Origin: Nitrospirota bacterium
GTDB lineage: Bacteria; Nitrospirota; Thermodesulfovibrionia; Thermodesulfovibrionales; JdFR-88
Direction: 5' to 3'
DNA length: 14,896 nucleotides
Assembly (NCBI GenBank): GCA_021812785.1
Contig: JAKAMR010000069.1
Location: forward strand, 1-14,896
Both the position numbers and the translations under genes were made by a program. Below, in pieces: positions 6,629 through 14,613 of this stretch. Every line of letters begins with the position of its first letter. Position 1 is the first letter of the stretch. A model generated the notes under the pieces. That model worked only from the letters and a program-made list of their open reading frames with translations. It was not told the origin of the DNA and did not search any database.

Positions 6629-9382
6629 TCAGAAGGCCCCTCCGTTTTCTGCATCGCGCGGCTCTTTTGCGCCGGATGCCTCCTCACCTGAAAAGGGGAC
6701 CACCCTTTCCGGCTCGGGCATCGGGGGCTGCTGCCCTACAGGAAGAGTAAATCTGAAAACGGCCCCGCCACCGGGACGGTTTTCGGCCCATATGCGCCCT
6801 TCATGCGCCTGGATTATGGCCTGGCATATCGCAAGTCCCAGCCCAATGCCACCGCCTGCGCCGTGCACGAATTTTTCAAATATCTTCTCTTCCTCCCCTG
6901 CCGGTATACCGGGGCCATGATCGGTAAGCTCAAAAAGCAGAAAGTCACCCTCTATCCTCGCCTGAAGATCAATAGGGGTGCCCTCCGGGGTGTACTTGAT
7001 GGCGTTGTCCATGAGGTTCATAAGCGCCTGCTCAATGAGGAGAGGGTCGAAGGGTACCAGGGGCAGGCCCTCGGGCACGCTCACATTCACCTGGCGGCCC
7101 TTGAGCCGCTCCGAAAGCCGGTTTAGCACCACCCCGACGATCTCCTCGATGGACTGCCATTCCTTTTTCAGAGTTATGGCCTTTGCCTCCAGGCGCGTCA
7201 TGTCAAGGACGTTCTTTATGATATGGTTCAGGCGCTCCGCTTCCTCCTGTATGGTGCGTACAAGCTCCTGCCTGCCGTGCGCGGAGAGGGCGATGTCCTT
7301 TCCCATCAGCGCGGTGGCCGCCCCGGTGATAGCGGCAAGCGGTGTACGCAGGTCATGTGACACCGAGCTCAAAAGGGTGCTCCTTAGCGCTTCTGCCTCT
7401 GCCCTGAGCAGGGCCTGCTGCGCCTCACGGGCCAGCAGCGTCCTGTCAACCGCCATCGCTATCTGGTTTGCGAAACTTTCAAGAACGTGTATCTGATCGT
7501 GATCGAAAGGGCCGGTCCCGGCAGACGGCATTACTCCCAGCACCCCGACGGTCCTCGATGAAGTGGCAAGCGGGATATAAAGCGCCTCCGCTCCGGAAAG
7601 GGTGTCGGTGCCCAGTCCAGCCTCTCTCCGGTGGTCAAAAGCCCATTGGGCCACGCCCATTTCGTTCTGGTCAATGGCAAAGGTCTCCGGCCCGGTAACA
7701 GGCGCGATCAGCTTTCCTCGCTCGTCCGGGACCAGGATGTCCACATGGCTGGAAAAAAGCTCGCTCAGGCGCTTTATGGCGACTATGCAGGTCCTCTCCA
7801 TCCCGCGCTCATGCACCAGTTCCCGGCTCAGGCTGTAGAGCGCGGCGGTCCTGCGCTCCCTCGCCCTTGATGCATCCGCCTGCCTCCGAATCCGCAGGGT
7901 CATGCGGCTAAGGACGAGGGCAACAACGAACATCACAACGAAAGTAAAAAAATATCTCACGTTGCTTATTGCAAAGGTAAACCTTGGCGGCACGAAAAGA
8001 TAGTCGAAGGCCGACACACTAAGAAAGGTTGCCACAAGCGACGGCCACTGACCCGTACGGCTTGAGACCACGACTATGCCCAGCAGGTAGACCATGGCGA
8101 TATCTATGGGAGTGAAATAGGGAAAAAGCAGGAAGGCGATGCCGGAGGTGACCACGACGCCCGCCAGGCCGGTGGCCCACTCTTTCCAGGCAGGGCGCGG
8201 AGGCGCGGCCGGTTTTGCTATGTGCCTTGCCACAGGCTCGCCGGTGTCCCCGGTGATGACATAGACGTCTATCTCCCCGCTGCCCCGGACGATCTCGTCC
8301 AGCATGGAGCCAAAGACCTTGTCTTTCCAGCGCGGGTGGGTGGGCTTCCCGATAAGGATCTTTGTGACATTCATCTGCCTGGCGTAATTCAGGATCTCCT
8401 CGCTTGCCTTGTGCCCGGAAAGGGTCACCGTCTCGGCCCCCAGGCTCTCTGCCAGGCGCATGTGCTCCGCAAGCTGCCTGAGATCGCTCTCGGAGGGTTT
8501 TACCTTGTGGGGCGCCTCCACATAGACCGCAATCAGCTCCGCCCTCAGGCCCGCAGCCATGCGCTTGGCTGCCCGTATCAGGCGGATGGAACGGGGGTTC
8601 GGACCCACGCACACCAGTATCCTCTCACCTGCGGGCCACACTTCACGGACGCCTTTACCAAGCCTGTAACTGCGCATCTGCTCATCAACGCTTTCGGCCG
8701 TCCGGCGAAGCGCAAGCTCTCTAAGCGCAAGCAGGTTGCCCTTGCGGAAGAAGTTCTCTATGGCCCTTGCAGCAAGCTCCGGCACATATACTTTACCTTC
8801 TCTCAGCCGTCTCAAAAGGTCTTCGGGCGGCAGGTCTATCAGCTCTATATCGTCGGCACGGTCCAGCAGGAAGTCGGGCACCGTTTCGCGCACGATAACC
8901 CCGGTTATCTGGGCCACGACGTCGTTCAGGCTTTCAAGGTGCTGCACGTTTAAAGTGGTGTACACATTGATGCCGGACCCGAGGAGCTCATAAATGTCCT
9001 GCCAGCGCTTTTTGTGGCGGGAACCCGGGGAATTGGTATGGGCCAGCTCATCCACAAGGATTACGGAGGGCCTGCGCGCCAGAGCAGCATCCAGGTCGAA
9101 CTCTTTTAATTTCGTGCCGTGATATTCGAGCTCGCGGCGGGGCAGCACCTCCAGGCCTTCAAGCAGAGCCTCTGTCTCCTTGCGCCCATGGGTCTCAGCA
9201 ATGCCCACAATTACGTCCACACCTTCGGCCTTTTTCTGCCTCGCGGCCTCAAGCATGGCAAAGGTCTTGCCTACGCCGGGGGCGGAGCCAAAAAATATCT
9301 TCAATTGCCCTTCCCGGCTGCGCTCTTCGTCCCTGCGCACCCTTTCAAGCAGCTCCTCGGGACTTGGCCTCCGTTCATCCAT
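6629..9382 (-). CDS. kdpD: KdpD, turgor/potassium-sensing histidine kinase
   Basis: KdpD is a membrane sensor kinase that phosphorylates KdpE under potassium limitation. The 917-residue protein shows the full layout: N-terminal KdpD domain with Walker A GSAPGVGKT (32-40) and Walker B-like VILVDELAHTN (107-117); a universal-stress-protein domain (about 253-378); four membrane helices between about 402 and 495; a GAF-like region (about 515-650); and the kinase core with HDLRTPL (His676 phosphoacceptor), N-box Asn793, DHGPGIP (821-827) and GIGLGLAI (845-852). In the USP domain the sequence reads CVGPNPRS, as in E. coli-type proteins, and lacks the Ser-X-Ser motif reported for c-di-AMP binding in S. 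aureus KdpD. The stretch between FEKFVHG and the G2 box is short. The ATG has only a weak upstream ribosome site. A Pro/Glu/Gly-rich tail of about 35 residues follows the ATPase domain. Confidence 0.97.
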   Translation of the reverse strand: MDERRPSPEELLERVRRDEERSREGQLKIFFGSAPGVGKTFAMLEAARQKKAEGVDVIVGIAETHGRKETEALLEGLEVLPRRELEYHGTKLKEFDLDAALARRPSVILVDELAHTNSPGSRHKKRWQDIYELLGSGINVYTTLNVQHLESLNDVVAQITGVIVRETVPDFLLDRADDIELIDLPPEDLLRRLREGKVYVPELAARAIENFFRKGNLLALRELALRRTAESVDEQMRSYRLGKGVREVWPAGERILVCVGPNPRSIRLIRAAKRMAAGLRAELIAVYVEAPHKVKPSESDLRQLAEHMRLAESLGAETVTLSGHKASEEILNYARQMNVTKILIGKPTHPRWKDKVFGSMLDEIVRGSGEIDVYVITGDTGEPVARHIAKPAAPPRPAWKEWATGLAGVVVTSGIAFLLFPYFTPIDIAMVYLLGIVVVSSRTGQWPSLVATFLSVSAFDYLFVPPRFTFAISNVRYFFTFVVMFVVALVLSRMTLRIRRQADASRARERRTAALYSLSRELVHERGMERTCIVAIKRLSELFSSHVDILVPDERGKLIAPVTGPETFAIDQNEMGVAQWAFDHRREAGLGTDTLSGAEALYIPLATSSRTVGVLGVMPSAGTGPFDHDQIHVLESFANQIAMAVDRTLLAREAQQALLRAEAEALRSTLLSSVSHDLRTPLAAITGAATALMGKDIALSAHGRQELVRTIQEEAERLNHIIKNVLDMTRLEAKAITLKKEWQSIEEIVGVVLNRLSERLKGRQVNVSVPEGLPLVPFDPLLIEQALMNLMDNAIKYTPEGTPIDLQARIEGDFLLFELTDHGPGIPAGEEEKIFEKFVHGAGGGIGLGLAICQAIIQAHEGRIWAENRPGGGAVFRFTLPVGQQPPMPEPERVVPFSGEEASGAKEPRDAENGGAF

Positions 9383-9469
9383 GCCTATGTACCCATCCGT
9401 TTCATATCCTCATTTTAACAATAAATAAATGCCTCGGGAGCAAACCGGCCCCCGGCGGTTTTCGGGCTC

Positions 9470-9497
9470 AAAAAAGCGGCCATCCAAGGCCGCTTTT
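9470..9497 (-). terminator. Intrinsic terminator after kdpC
   Basis: On the - strand a perfect hairpin, GCGGCC (9493-9488), loop TTGGAT, GGCCGC (9481-9476), is followed by six T (9475-9470) and preceded by AAAA that extends the stem to ten pairs. It lies 41 bases past the kdpC stop and about 90 bases before the kdpD start, so it would end the kdpFABC transcript ahead of kdpDE. Confidence 0.85.
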
Positions 9498-9537
9498 GGC
9501 GCATTCAAAATCAAAAATCATAATATCTGTTTTATTT

Positions 9538-10122
9538 TCAACTTTGTTTTTTAATCCCGTCCAGCGCCAGGTTCAGCTTGAGCACGTTAACGGAGGGCTC
9601 TCCGAACAGCCCCAGGAAACGTCCCGCAGTATTTTCCCGGACAAGCGCCAGGACCTGCGCCAGGGCCAGTCCGCGGGCCCTTGCCACCCTTGCTGCCTGG
9701 TATAGCGCGGCGGCCGGGCTTATGTCCGGGTCCAGGCCGCTTCCGGAGGAGGTCACAAGGTCTACCGGTATGGGTGCATGGTTGCCAGGGTCCGCGGCAT
9801 GCAAGGCATTTATACGGGACTGAACATCCTCAATGAGAGCCGGGTTGTTGGGGCCCAGGTTGGACCCGGATGACGCCGCTCCATTGTACGGATAGGGCGA
9901 TGTGGCCGAGGGCCTGCCCCAAAAATATTCAGGCCTGTCAAACTGCTGCCCCAAAAGGGCGGAGCCCACGGGCTTGCCATCCTTCATTATTATGCTGCCG
10001 TCTGCCCGGGCCGGAAAAACGGCCTGTGATATCACCGTGACGGCCACCGGATAGATTATCCCGGTGAGCACCGTGAGCACTGCCAGGGACAAAACCGCGT
10101 TTTTCAACATTCTCATGAACAT
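9538..10122 (-). CDS. kdpC: KdpC, subunit of the potassium-transporting ATPase
   Basis: KdpC is the single-span subunit that stabilises the KdpA-KdpB complex and contributes to ATP binding. The 194-residue protein, near the usual size (about 190), begins with one hydrophobic helix (about 8-36) and continues as a periplasmic domain. Family motifs are clear: [22 protein letters not shown] (59-80), [14 protein letters not shown] (83-96) and [21 protein letters not shown] (119-139). GGAGGGG followed by AAAAGAAAA precedes the ATG at 10122, preferring it over in-frame ATGs at codons 3 and 5. It starts 19 bases after kdpB and ends just before a strong terminator. Confidence 0.96.
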   Translation of the reverse strand: MFMRMLKNAVLSLAVLTVLTGIIYPVAVTVISQAVFPARADGSIIMKDGKPVGSALLGQQFDRPEYFWGRPSATSPYPYNGAASSGSNLGPNNPALIEDVQSRINALHAADPGNHAPIPVDLVTSSGSGLDPDISPAAALYQAARVARARGLALAQVLALVRENTAGRFLGLFGEPSVNVLKLNLALDGIKKQS

Positions 10123-10141
10123 TTTTCTTTTCCCCTCCCTT

Positions 10142-12220
10142 TCAGACCATGTGCAGGGCCGTAATAAGCATGTCTATCAGTTTTATGCCTATGAACGGCA
10201 CAATAAGGCCGCCGATGCCGTATATGAGAGCGTTATTGCGCAGGACGACCTGGGCGCCAAGGGGTTTGTACTTGACGCCGCGGAGCGCCAGCGGGATCAG
10301 GAAGATAATTATAAGGGCGTTGAAGATGACTGCGGACAAAACGGCACTCTGCGGGGTGGCAAGGTGCATTATGTTGAGCGCGCCCAGGGCCGGGTAGATG
10401 GAGATGAACGCCGCCGGCAGGATGGCGAAATACTTTGCCACATCGTTGGCAATGCTGAAGGTGGTGAGTGTCCCCCTGGTCATTAGGAGCTGTTTGCCTA
10501 TCTCCACTATCTCTATGAGCTTTGTGGGGTTGGAGTCCAGGTCCACCAGATTGCCGGCCTCCTTTGCGGCCTGGGTGCCCGTGTTCATGGCCACGGCCAC
10601 GTCCGCCTGGGCCAGCGCCGGGGCGTCATTGGTGCCGTCTCCGGTCATGGCCACAAGCCTTCCCCCGGCCTGGTGCTCTCTTATGAGCTTGAGCTTTGTC
10701 TCGGGCGTCGCCTGGGCGAGGAAGTCGTCCACCCCGGCCTCAGCGGCCACTGCCGCGGCGGTAAGCGGGTTGTCCCCGGTTATCATGATGGTCTTTATGC
10801 CCATCCGCCTCATCTCCGCGAACCGCTCCTTTATCCCGCCTTTCACTATGTCGTTCAGGCGGATGACGCCCAGCACTTTTTTGCCCTCCGCCACAACAAG
10901 CGGTGTGGCCCCCTGCCTTGCGACATCGTCCACTATGCTGCGCACCTCGGCGGGGAACGTGCCTCCCTCCTTCTGGATATATTTTTCAACTGCGTCGGCA
11001 GCGCCCTTTCGTATCTCCCTGCCGTCCATGTTCACTCCGCTCATTCTCGTCTGCGCGCTGAACTCAACGAAATGGGCGCCAAGGGCATGTATGTCACGCT
11101 CGCGGAGGCCGTATTTCTCCTTGGCCAGGACAACGATGCTCCTGCCCTCCGGCGTCTCGTCCGCAAGCGATGAAAGCTGGGAGGCGTCGGCAAGAACGTG
11201 CGTGTCCACGCCGGGGGCCGGTATGAACATGGTCGCCTGGCGGTCGCCCAGGGTTATGGTCCCCGTCTTGTCCAGGAGCAGCACGTCCACATCGCCGGCC
11301 GCTTCCACCGCTCGTCCGGACATAGCTATCACGTTTGCCTGGATCATGCGGTCCATCCCGGCAATGCCTATGGCGGAAAGCAGGCCGCCGATGGTCGTCG
11401 GAATAAGACAGACAAGAAGCGACACAAGCACCGTCATGGTGACGGGGCTTCCCTGCCCCGCGGCATTCACGCTGAATATGGAAAACGGGAGAAGCGTCGC
11501 GGTCACCAGCAGAAAGACAATGGTAAGGCCGGCCAGCAGAATGTCCAGGGCAATCTCGTTTGGCGTCTTCTGGCGCTTCGCGCCTTCAACCATGCTTATC
11601 ATCCTGTCCAGAAAGGTCTCTCCTGGGTTTGTCGTGACCCTCACGACCAGCCAGTCGGAAAGCACCATCGTTCCGCCGGTAACGGCGCTCCTGTCTCCGC
11701 CGGACTCCCTTATTACAGGAGCGCTTTCGCCTGTTATGGCGCTTTCGTTCACGGAGGCCACACCCTCTATGACCTCTCCGTCCATCGGGATGACGTCGCC
11801 CGCCTCCACAAGCACTACGTCCCCTTTCTTAAGCTTGGAAGAAGATATTTGCGAGATGCCCGAATCCTTCTGCGGTTTTGCCAGACGCTTGGCCATAACG
11901 TCCTGCCTCGTCTTTCGGAGGGCGTCCGCCTGGGCCTTGCCGCGCCCCTCGGCCATGGATTCGGCGAAGTTGGCAAACAGCACAGTAATCCATAGCCAAA
12001 TCGATATCTGGAGGATGAAACCCGGCGAGGCCTCTCCCCTGCCGGTGATCAGCGCGTGGAAGAAAAGCGCGGTTGTAAGGACGCTGCCAACCTCCACCAC
12101 GAACATTACCGGATTTTTAATCTGGTAAACGGGATTGAGCTTTCCCACCGAATCCCAGAGCGCCCGGCGGATTATCTTTGGGTCAAAAAGGGACCTCTTG
12201 CTCTTTTCTTTTTTGCTCAT
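10142..12220 (-). CDS. kdpB: KdpB, catalytic P-type ATPase subunit
   Basis: KdpB hydrolyses ATP to drive potassium import through KdpA. The 692-residue protein (E. coli about 682) has all P-type landmarks: the actuator loop TGES (163-166), the membrane motif [10 protein letters not shown] (271-280), the phosphorylation motif DKTGTIT with Asp317, the nucleotide-binding KGA (405-407), TGDNPLTA (481-488) and the hinge [20 protein letters not shown] (526-545). Ser166 in TGES corresponds to the serine whose phosphorylation inhibits the E. coli enzyme (Ser162 there), so the same control is possible. About seven hydrophobic helices are visible, including 39-60, 67-87, 226-250, 260-290 and three after 590. 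The start has GGAG a few bases upstream and lies 41 bases after kdpA. A 576-codon open frame on the opposite strand is a shadow. Confidence 0.98.
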   Translation of the reverse strand: MSKKEKSKRSLFDPKIIRRALWDSVGKLNPVYQIKNPVMFVVEVGSVLTTALFFHALITGRGEASPGFILQISIWLWITVLFANFAESMAEGRGKAQADALRKTRQDVMAKRLAKPQKDSGISQISSSKLKKGDVVLVEAGDVIPMDGEVIEGVASVNESAITGESAPVIRESGGDRSAVTGGTMVLSDWLVVRVTTNPGETFLDRMISMVEGAKRQKTPNEIALDILLAGLTIVFLLVTATLLPFSIFSVNAAGQGSPVTMTVLVSLLVCLIPTTIGGLLSAIGIAGMDRMIQANVIAMSGRAVEAAGDVDVLLLDKTGTITLGDRQATMFIPAPGVDTHVLADASQLSSLADETPEGRSIVVLAKEKYGLRERDIHALGAHFVEFSAQTRMSGVNMDGREIRKGAADAVEKYIQKEGGTFPAEVRSIVDDVARQGATPLVVAEGKKVLGVIRLNDIVKGGIKERFAEMRRMGIKTIMITGDNPLTAAAVAAEAGVDDFLAQATPETKLKLIREHQAGGRLVAMTGDGTNDAPALAQADVAVAMNTGTQAAKEAGNLVDLDSNPTKLIEIVEIGKQLLMTRGTLTTFSIANDVAKYFAILPAAFISIYPALGALNIMHLATPQSAVLSAVIFNALIIIFLIPLALRGVKYKPLGAQVVLRNNALIYGIGGLIVPFIGIKLIDMLITALHMV

Positions 12221-12261
12221 TTTCTCCAGATCCTGTTTTTCAAATTTTTTCCATTAACTGA

Positions 12262-14058
12262 TCAGTGCGTGAACATCTCCGCTATGGGGCCAAGCGCAAG
12301 GCTTGGCATGAACGCTAGCGCCCCAACTATCACGATGACCCCTATCAGGAATATGACGAACAGGGGTGTATGTGTGGGCAGCGTCCCAAGTCCCGCGGGA
12401 ACATGCTTCTTTTTTGCCAGAGAGCCTGCGATGGCCAGCACCGGTATTATCACCCAGAAGCGGCCCAGGAACATGAGTACGCCTCCGATAGTGTTATAGA
12501 AGAACGAGTTTCCGTTCAGGCCCGCAAAGGCGCTGCCGTTGTTACCGGCAAAGGACGAAAAGGCATAGAGAACCTCGGAAAACCCATGCGGGCCGGGGTT
12601 CGATATTCCTGCAACGCCGGCCTTTGTGGAGACCGCCAGCGCCGTGCCTGTTTTGATAAGCCCGTTTACGATGAGCACCACGAAGGCGGCCATCTTCATC
12701 TCGAACACCTCTATCTTCTTCCCAAGATACTCGGGAGTGCGTCCCACCATGAGACCGGCCACGAACACGGTGATTATGGCAAATATTATCATCCCGTAAA
12801 GGCCGGAGCCCACGCCGCCGAATATGACCTCCCCAAACTGTATGAGCAGCATGGGTATCATTCCGCCAAGCGCGGTATAGGAATCGTGCATGGAGTTGAC
12901 CGAACCGTTGGAGGCTGCGGTGGTCCATGCTGCCCAGATGGTAGAGCCTGCGATGCCGTTTCGCACCTCCTTGCCTTCCATGTTGCCTCCGGGCTGAAGG
13001 GCGCTGGCCGCCTGGTCTATTCCCATTGAGGCAAAATGAGGATTGCCCGCCTGTTCGGCCTTAGTGCAAACAAGCGTAAGGGGCGCAAGCACCAGCAGCA
13101 TGGCTATAAGCAAAGCCCATCCCTGCCTCCTGTCGCCCACCATGTCCCCGAATGTCAGGCACAGGGCAGACGGTATCAGAAGTATCGCCAGGCACTCAAG
13201 GAAATTCGAAAGCGGCGTGGGGTTTTCCAGGGGGTGGGCCGAATTCGCATTGAAAAATCCTCCGCCGTTAGTGCCAAGCTGCTTTATGGCGACCTGGGAG
13301 GCCGCCGGGCCAAGCGGGATCGTCTGATCCATGACCCGATCCTTTTCCATAACGGGATTGCCCTTTGCGTCCTTGACCGGATTGCCATGGACATCAAGCC
13401 GAGGGGTCTCATAAGTTACCGGCTGGATAAGCGCCACCGTCTTATACTTATCGAAGCTCTGCACAACCCCCTGAGAGACCAGCAGGAACGCGTAAAGCAC
13501 AGACAGCGGCAGCAGGATGTAAACCACGGAGCGGGTCATGTCCGTCCAGAAGTTGCCTATAGTGCTTGCGGAATGCCTTTTGAACCCTCGTATCAGGGCC
13601 ACCAGTACCGCCATTCCCGCAGCAGCCGATGCAAAATTCTGGACGGCAAGAGCGGCCATCTGGGTCAGGTAACTCATCGTCGATTCCCCGCCATAGTTTT
13701 GCCAGTTGGTGTTGGTAACGAAACTGATGGCGGTATTAAAAGAAAGGTCCGGGGCCACGGCAGGGAACCTCTGGGGATCAAGCGGCAAAACGCCCTGTAT
13801 CCTCTGAAGGAGATAGACCACGAACACCCCGGCCGCGCTGAAAAGCAGGACCGCAAGCGCATATTGCTTCCAACCCATCTCCTCTTCAGGCTGAATGCCG
13901 CAGAGGCGGTAGAAAAGACGTTCAACCGGGCCAAGGACGCGGCTGATGAAGGTCGGCCGGCCCTCATACACCCTGGCCATAAACAAACCAAGCGGTTTTG
14001 CAAGGACCACAAGGACCACAAAATACGCGACCGCCTGCAAAACGTCATTGCCGCTCAT
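12262..14058 (-). CDS. kdpA: KdpA, potassium-channel-like subunit, with an insertion
   Basis: KdpA binds and conducts potassium within the KdpFABC pump, using four pore loops related to K+ channels. The pore-loop regions are present: TNTNWQNYGGES (115-126), LGTNGGGFFNANSAHP (261-276), GSTIWAAWTTAASNGS (371-386) and FAGNNGSAFAGL (503-514), among about ten hydrophobic helices. At 598 residues it is some 40 longer than the E. coli protein (557). Most of the excess is a charged stretch at about 203-242 containing the paired phrases HGNPVKD and KGNPVME, placed just before QTIPLGP and the second pore loop. Longer KdpA proteins exist, so this may be a lineage feature. The ATG overlaps the kdpF stop as ATGA, implying coupled translation. 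kdpB follows after 41 bases. Confidence 0.97.
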   Translation of the reverse strand: MSGNDVLQAVAYFVVLVVLAKPLGLFMARVYEGRPTFISRVLGPVERLFYRLCGIQPEEEMGWKQYALAVLLFSAAGVFVVYLLQRIQGVLPLDPQRFPAVAPDLSFNTAISFVTNTNWQNYGGESTMSYLTQMAALAVQNFASAAAGMAVLVALIRGFKRHSASTIGNFWTDMTRSVVYILLPLSVLYAFLLVSQGVVQSFDKYKTVALIQPVTYETPRLDVHGNPVKDAKGNPVMEKDRVMDQTIPLGPAASQVAIKQLGTNGGGFFNANSAHPLENPTPLSNFLECLAILLIPSALCLTFGDMVGDRRQGWALLIAMLLVLAPLTLVCTKAEQAGNPHFASMGIDQAASALQPGGNMEGKEVRNGIAGSTIWAAWTTAASNGSVNSMHDSYTALGGMIPMLLIQFGEVIFGGVGSGLYGMIIFAIITVFVAGLMVGRTPEYLGKKIEVFEMKMAAFVVLIVNGLIKTGTALAVSTKAGVAGISNPGPHGFSEVLYAFSSFAGNNGSAFAGLNGNSFFYNTIGGVLMFLGRFWVIIPVLAIAGSLAKKKHVPAGLGTLPTHTPLFVIFLIGVIVIVGALAFMPSLALGPIAEMFTH

Positions 14059-14147
14059 GAGAACATCTCCGGTTTTAACAGCGCTATCACAAGGTAGACC
14101 AGGAGGGCTGCCGTCACGATGCCGCCTATCCAGTAAAAAATATGCAT
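14055..14147 (-). CDS. kdpF: KdpF, small stabilising subunit (30 residues)
   Basis: KdpF is a one-helix membrane peptide that stabilises the KdpABC complex. The frame runs from ATG (14147-14145) to TGA (14057-14055), 30 codons, and the stop overlaps the kdpA start as ATGA. The peptide begins MHIFYWIGG, continues with the helix IVTAALLVYLVIALL (10-24) and ends KPEMFS, fitting the known KdpF pattern of a helix with YLVxALL and a short tail ending near EMF/EAF. GGGAG (14161-14157) lies nine bases upstream. Its length is close to the E. coli protein of 29 residues. The position directly before kdpA makes the call secure despite the size. Confidence 0.92.
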   Translation of the reverse strand: MHIFYWIGGIVTAALLVYLVIALLKPEMFS

Positions 14148-14160
14148 TTTCTCACACTCC

Positions 14161-14241
14161 CTATATCCTTTCAAAAAGTTCAACGAGCAGCCACGAAACG
14201 CCCAACAGCCCGGCCATCAGCAAAACAAATTCAAGATCCAT
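14161..14241 (-). CDS. 26-residue single-helix membrane protein, first ORF of the kdp operon
   Basis: The frame runs from ATG (14241-14239) to TAG (14163-14161), 26 codons. A strong AGGGAGG (14254-14248) sits six bases upstream, as good as any ribosome site in the window. The peptide begins MDLEF, has a hydrophobic core VLLMAGLLGVSWLLVEL (6-22) and ends FERI. Its stop is 13 bases before the kdpF ATG and overlaps the kdpF ribosome site, so translation could be coupled. I recall similar unnamed peptides of the form hydrophobic core, Trp, Leu-Val, then a charged Cys/Phe-Glu-Arg end near kdpF in other bacteria, but cannot verify this here. It might be an accessory subunit, a second KdpF-like peptide or a leader peptide. 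No function is assigned. Confidence 0.68.
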   Translation of the reverse strand: MDLEFVLLMAGLLGVSWLLVELFERI

Positions 14242-14613
14242 GAACAGCCTCCCTTTTTATTGGGGAAATATGCCGTGAAGCGGCGGAATACCGCTCTCTG
14301 TTTAAATCGTATCAATAACCGGCATAAAATAGGTGCAAAAAAGGGGACCGGAGGCGTAAAGATTTAATAAAAAAATTGGGCTCTTTAGGGATTCCTGTGG
14401 GTAGATTACCAGGTTTCCGCGGTATAGGGTTGATATCTGCCCGGCCCTTGAGAAGGAAGTAAGCGGACGGATGCCAAATTGCCGCATCTTGGCCATCGCT
14501 TGCCTCTTCGCCCTGAAGACATCCGCCGGCATACGCCTGGAACCGCTCGACCGAACGAAAGGGCCGGACGGATACAGCCATGAGAAAATTAATCAGGAAA
14601 ACGAGGCATGCCC
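14242..14613. other. Intergenic region upstream of the kdp operon
   Basis: These 372 bases separate the kinase stop from the first kdp-operon ORF. The half nearest kdp is AT-rich and holds the possible KdpE site. A five-pair hairpin (AGCGG at 14279-14283 with CCGCT at 14291-14295) falls in the likely leader, and a partly symmetrical CCTG...CAGG block lies at 14394-14413. Two overlapping open frames on the - strand (14302-14532 and 14312-14581) have no recognisable domain and are not called. I recognise no known riboswitch, and no clear terminator for the kinase gene. Confidence 0.55.
14351..14373 (-). promoter_or_regulatory. Possible KdpE operator upstream of the kdp operon
   Basis: On the - strand the sequence TTTAT (14371-14367), six bases, then TTTACGCC (14360-14353) sits in an AT-rich run. 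The E. coli KdpE site, as I remember it, is T-rich and reads TTTAT, six bases, TTTACACC, with the same spacing and a C-rich end. It lies about 110 bases ahead of the first ORF. A TTGCAC at 14338-14333 could be a weak -35, but no good -10 follows at the usual spacing, which suits an activator-dependent promoter. Not tested by alignment. Confidence 0.45.

Noticed and set aside
9385..9405. Six-codon leader peptide (MKRMGT) ending two bases before the kdpD start
   Set aside because: Too short to distinguish from chance, and its own ribosome site is poorly spaced.
10398..12128. 576-codon open frame on the + strand opposite kdpB
   Set aside because: The - strand frame has every P-type ATPase motif in place. 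The opposite protein is rich in Ser, Pro, Met and Thr with no domain, as expected for a shadow of a GC-rich gene.
14333..14352. Possible sigma-54 promoter (GG...TTGCA) upstream of kdp
   Set aside because: The GG and GC are separated by 11 bases, not the required 10, and the flanking bases do not match TGGCAC.
14302..14581. Two overlapping - strand ORFs (76 and 89 codons) between the kinase and the kdp operon
   Set aside because: They compete with each other, have no recognisable domain or good ribosome site, and run through the AT-rich segment that looks regulatory.
14242..14613. c-di-AMP (ydaO) or c-di-GMP riboswitch ahead of kdp
   Set aside because: Looked for the conserved blocks of both classes by eye and found no consistent set. 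A covariance-model search of this interval would settle it.
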